This document shows positions 4,968 through 5,774 of a DNA stretch of 5,774 bases, piece by piece (position 1 is the stretch's first letter; the number at the start of each line of letters is the position of its first letter). The notes below the pieces were generated by a model. The model saw only the letters and a list, made by a program, of their open reading frames with translations, was not told the origin of the DNA and searched no databases. The DNA lies in assembly GCA_029243665.1 (NCBI GenBank), contig JAQWRO010000053.1, forward strand, positions 1 through 5,774, read 5' to 3'. Source of the DNA: Gammaproteobacteria bacterium. GTDB taxonomy: Bacteria; Pseudomonadota; Gammaproteobacteria; Comchoanobacterales; Comchoanobacteraceae. Both the position numbers and the translations under genes were made by a program.

Positions 4968-5774
4968 TTACCTTTGAATTAAATTGTTAACTTTAAACGG
5001 CAGGCCTGTGCCTATTTGTTGAATAACTTTTGCAGCAGCTTTGGAGCCACTAATGCCACACTCTAAAAGGCTTTTGTTATTCAATAGGCCATGAATAAAT
5101 CCGCCAGCAAAAAAGTCTCCTGCACCAGTTTTATCAATAACCTTCGGAACGCTAACTGCAGGTAGATGAACGTACTCCATACCTTTAATGACACATGCAC
5201 CATGTTTGCCTTCAGTAATGACCCAAGTAACGTTGTTTTTTTGCTTGCATTTATATTTGGCCTCATCAATTTGGTCCGTTTCCATTAATGCGCATATTTC
5301 CTCGTGGTTTGCAAACACATAAGAAGCTTTGTCGAAGCAAAAACTTTTTAGTGCATCAAGGTTTTGCTGGATACATATAGAGTCGGCAAGTGTTAAGATG
5401 ATTTTCTTTCCTTGAACGGATGCTTTATTAGCCATATCAAGTATACTGTTTCTAGATTTAGTGTGGTTCCATAAATAAGCTTCAATATAGATATACTCAC
5501 TTACATCTAGCCAATCATCAGGGACCATGTCTGGTGTAATGGCTAGATTGTCATTTATAAATGTAGCCATAGATCGTTCTGATTCAGGTGTGATGCAAAT
5601 GACTGAGAAATGGATGTTATCATTTTTAATGTAACAAGGCTCAGGTGTTTGTATGCGTGCCTTTGATAATGACTCATTAAAAAATAAGCCATTATCATCG
5701 TCACCAATGCCGCCAATGAAACCAGTGTTATGACCAAGGTTGGCTAAGTAACGAATTGTATTTGCAGTTGAGCC
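4968..5774 (-). CDS. PfkB-family (adenosine-kinase-like) sugar kinase, N-terminus outside window
   Basis: Partial gene: the minus-strand frame is open to the window edge and gives 268 residues before TAA at 4968-4970. ATG-initiated reading from 5570 is an internal methionine, since the conserved N-terminal motifs lie upstream of it in the same frame. PfkB/ribokinase-fold enzymes phosphorylate a sugar or nucleoside hydroxyl with ATP. Visible: GSTANTIRYLANLG at the first residues (substrate-side glycine/Asn motif), FIGGIGDDDNG after it, YIEAYLW near residue 96-102, FANHEE near 154-159, and DKTGAGDFFAGGF at about 214-226, whose Asp220 is the expected catalytic base and whose GAG forms the anion hole. 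The lid segment and the YLW block resemble bacterial adenosine kinases more than ribokinase or fructokinase, but substrate cannot be proven. Only about 40-60 N-terminal residues should be missing. The gene ends 5 nt before ffh and contains the ffh Shine-Dalgarno, so the two are probably co-transcribed. Confidence 0.9.
   Translation of the reverse strand, partial: GSTANTIRYLANLGHNTGFIGGIGDDDNGLFFNESLSKARIQTPEPCYIKNDNIHFSVICITPESERSMATFINDNLAITPDMVPDDWLDVSEYIYIEAYLWNHTKSRNSILDMANKASVQGKKIILTLADSICIQQNLDALKSFCFDKASYVFANHEEICALMETDQIDEAKYKCKQKNNVTWVITEGKHGACVIKGMEYVHLPAVSVPKVIDKTGAGDFFAGGFIHGLLNNKSLLECGISGSKAAAKVIQQIGTGLPFKVNNLIQR
4971..4975 (-). promoter_or_regulatory. Ribosome binding site of ffh inside the kinase stop region
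   Basis: AAAGG on the minus strand, formed by the last two sense codons of the kinase gene (CAA AGG), eight bases before the ffh ATG. It fixes the ffh start and implies that both genes lie on one transcript. Confidence 0.6.

Noticed and set aside
4968..5570. Reading the kinase as a complete 200-residue protein starting at the ATG at 5570.
   Set aside because: The same frame stays open to 5774 and encodes the conserved N-terminal PfkB motifs GSTAN and FIGGIGDD, so the ATG is internal and the gene is cut by the window edge.

Overview
The window is an AT-rich bacterial chromosome segment (GC in the mid-30s percent by eye, not computed), densely packed with core genes on the minus strand. The proteins look proteobacterial, most likely gammaproteobacterial, and the base composition fits a host-associated or small-genome lineage. 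I cannot name the genus from the sequence alone. No tRNA, rRNA, CRISPR array, insertion sequence or phage gene is visible, and I see no undescribed multi-gene system. The points of interest are departures from the norm inside a well-known operon.

Layout from right to left, in transcription order on the minus strand: a PfkB/adenosine-kinase-like sugar kinase cut by the right edge (4968-5774); ffh, the SRP GTPase, 5 nt later (3598-4962); a 58-nt gap holding a likely promoter; rpsP (S16, 3066-3539) with a long Lys/Ala-rich tail; rimM (2572-3069), overlapping rpsP by 4 nt and starting with TTG; trmD (1929-2582), overlapping rimM by 11 nt and unusually short at its C-terminus; a 47-nt gap with a second likely promoter; rplS (L19, 1522-1881); and a 12-TM MFS transporter (311-1519) that starts with TTG 2 nt after the rplS stop. 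On the plus strand, positions 2-325 are the 3' end of a penicillin-acylase-family gene. It converges on the transporter and overlaps its end by 15 nt.

The central block is the classic trmD operon (rpsP-rimM-trmD-rplS) with ffh just upstream. It links ribosome parts (S16, L19), 30S maturation (RimM), tRNA m1G37 methylation (TrmD) and co-translational membrane targeting (Ffh). The sequence suggests unequal output within the operon. The two ribosomal protein genes have recognisable promoters and Shine-Dalgarno sites. The genes directly after them, rimM and the transporter, use TTG starts with poor Shine-Dalgarno sites and depend on coupling. The flanking kinase and transporter are not usual members of this operon, and their substrates cannot be read from the sequence.
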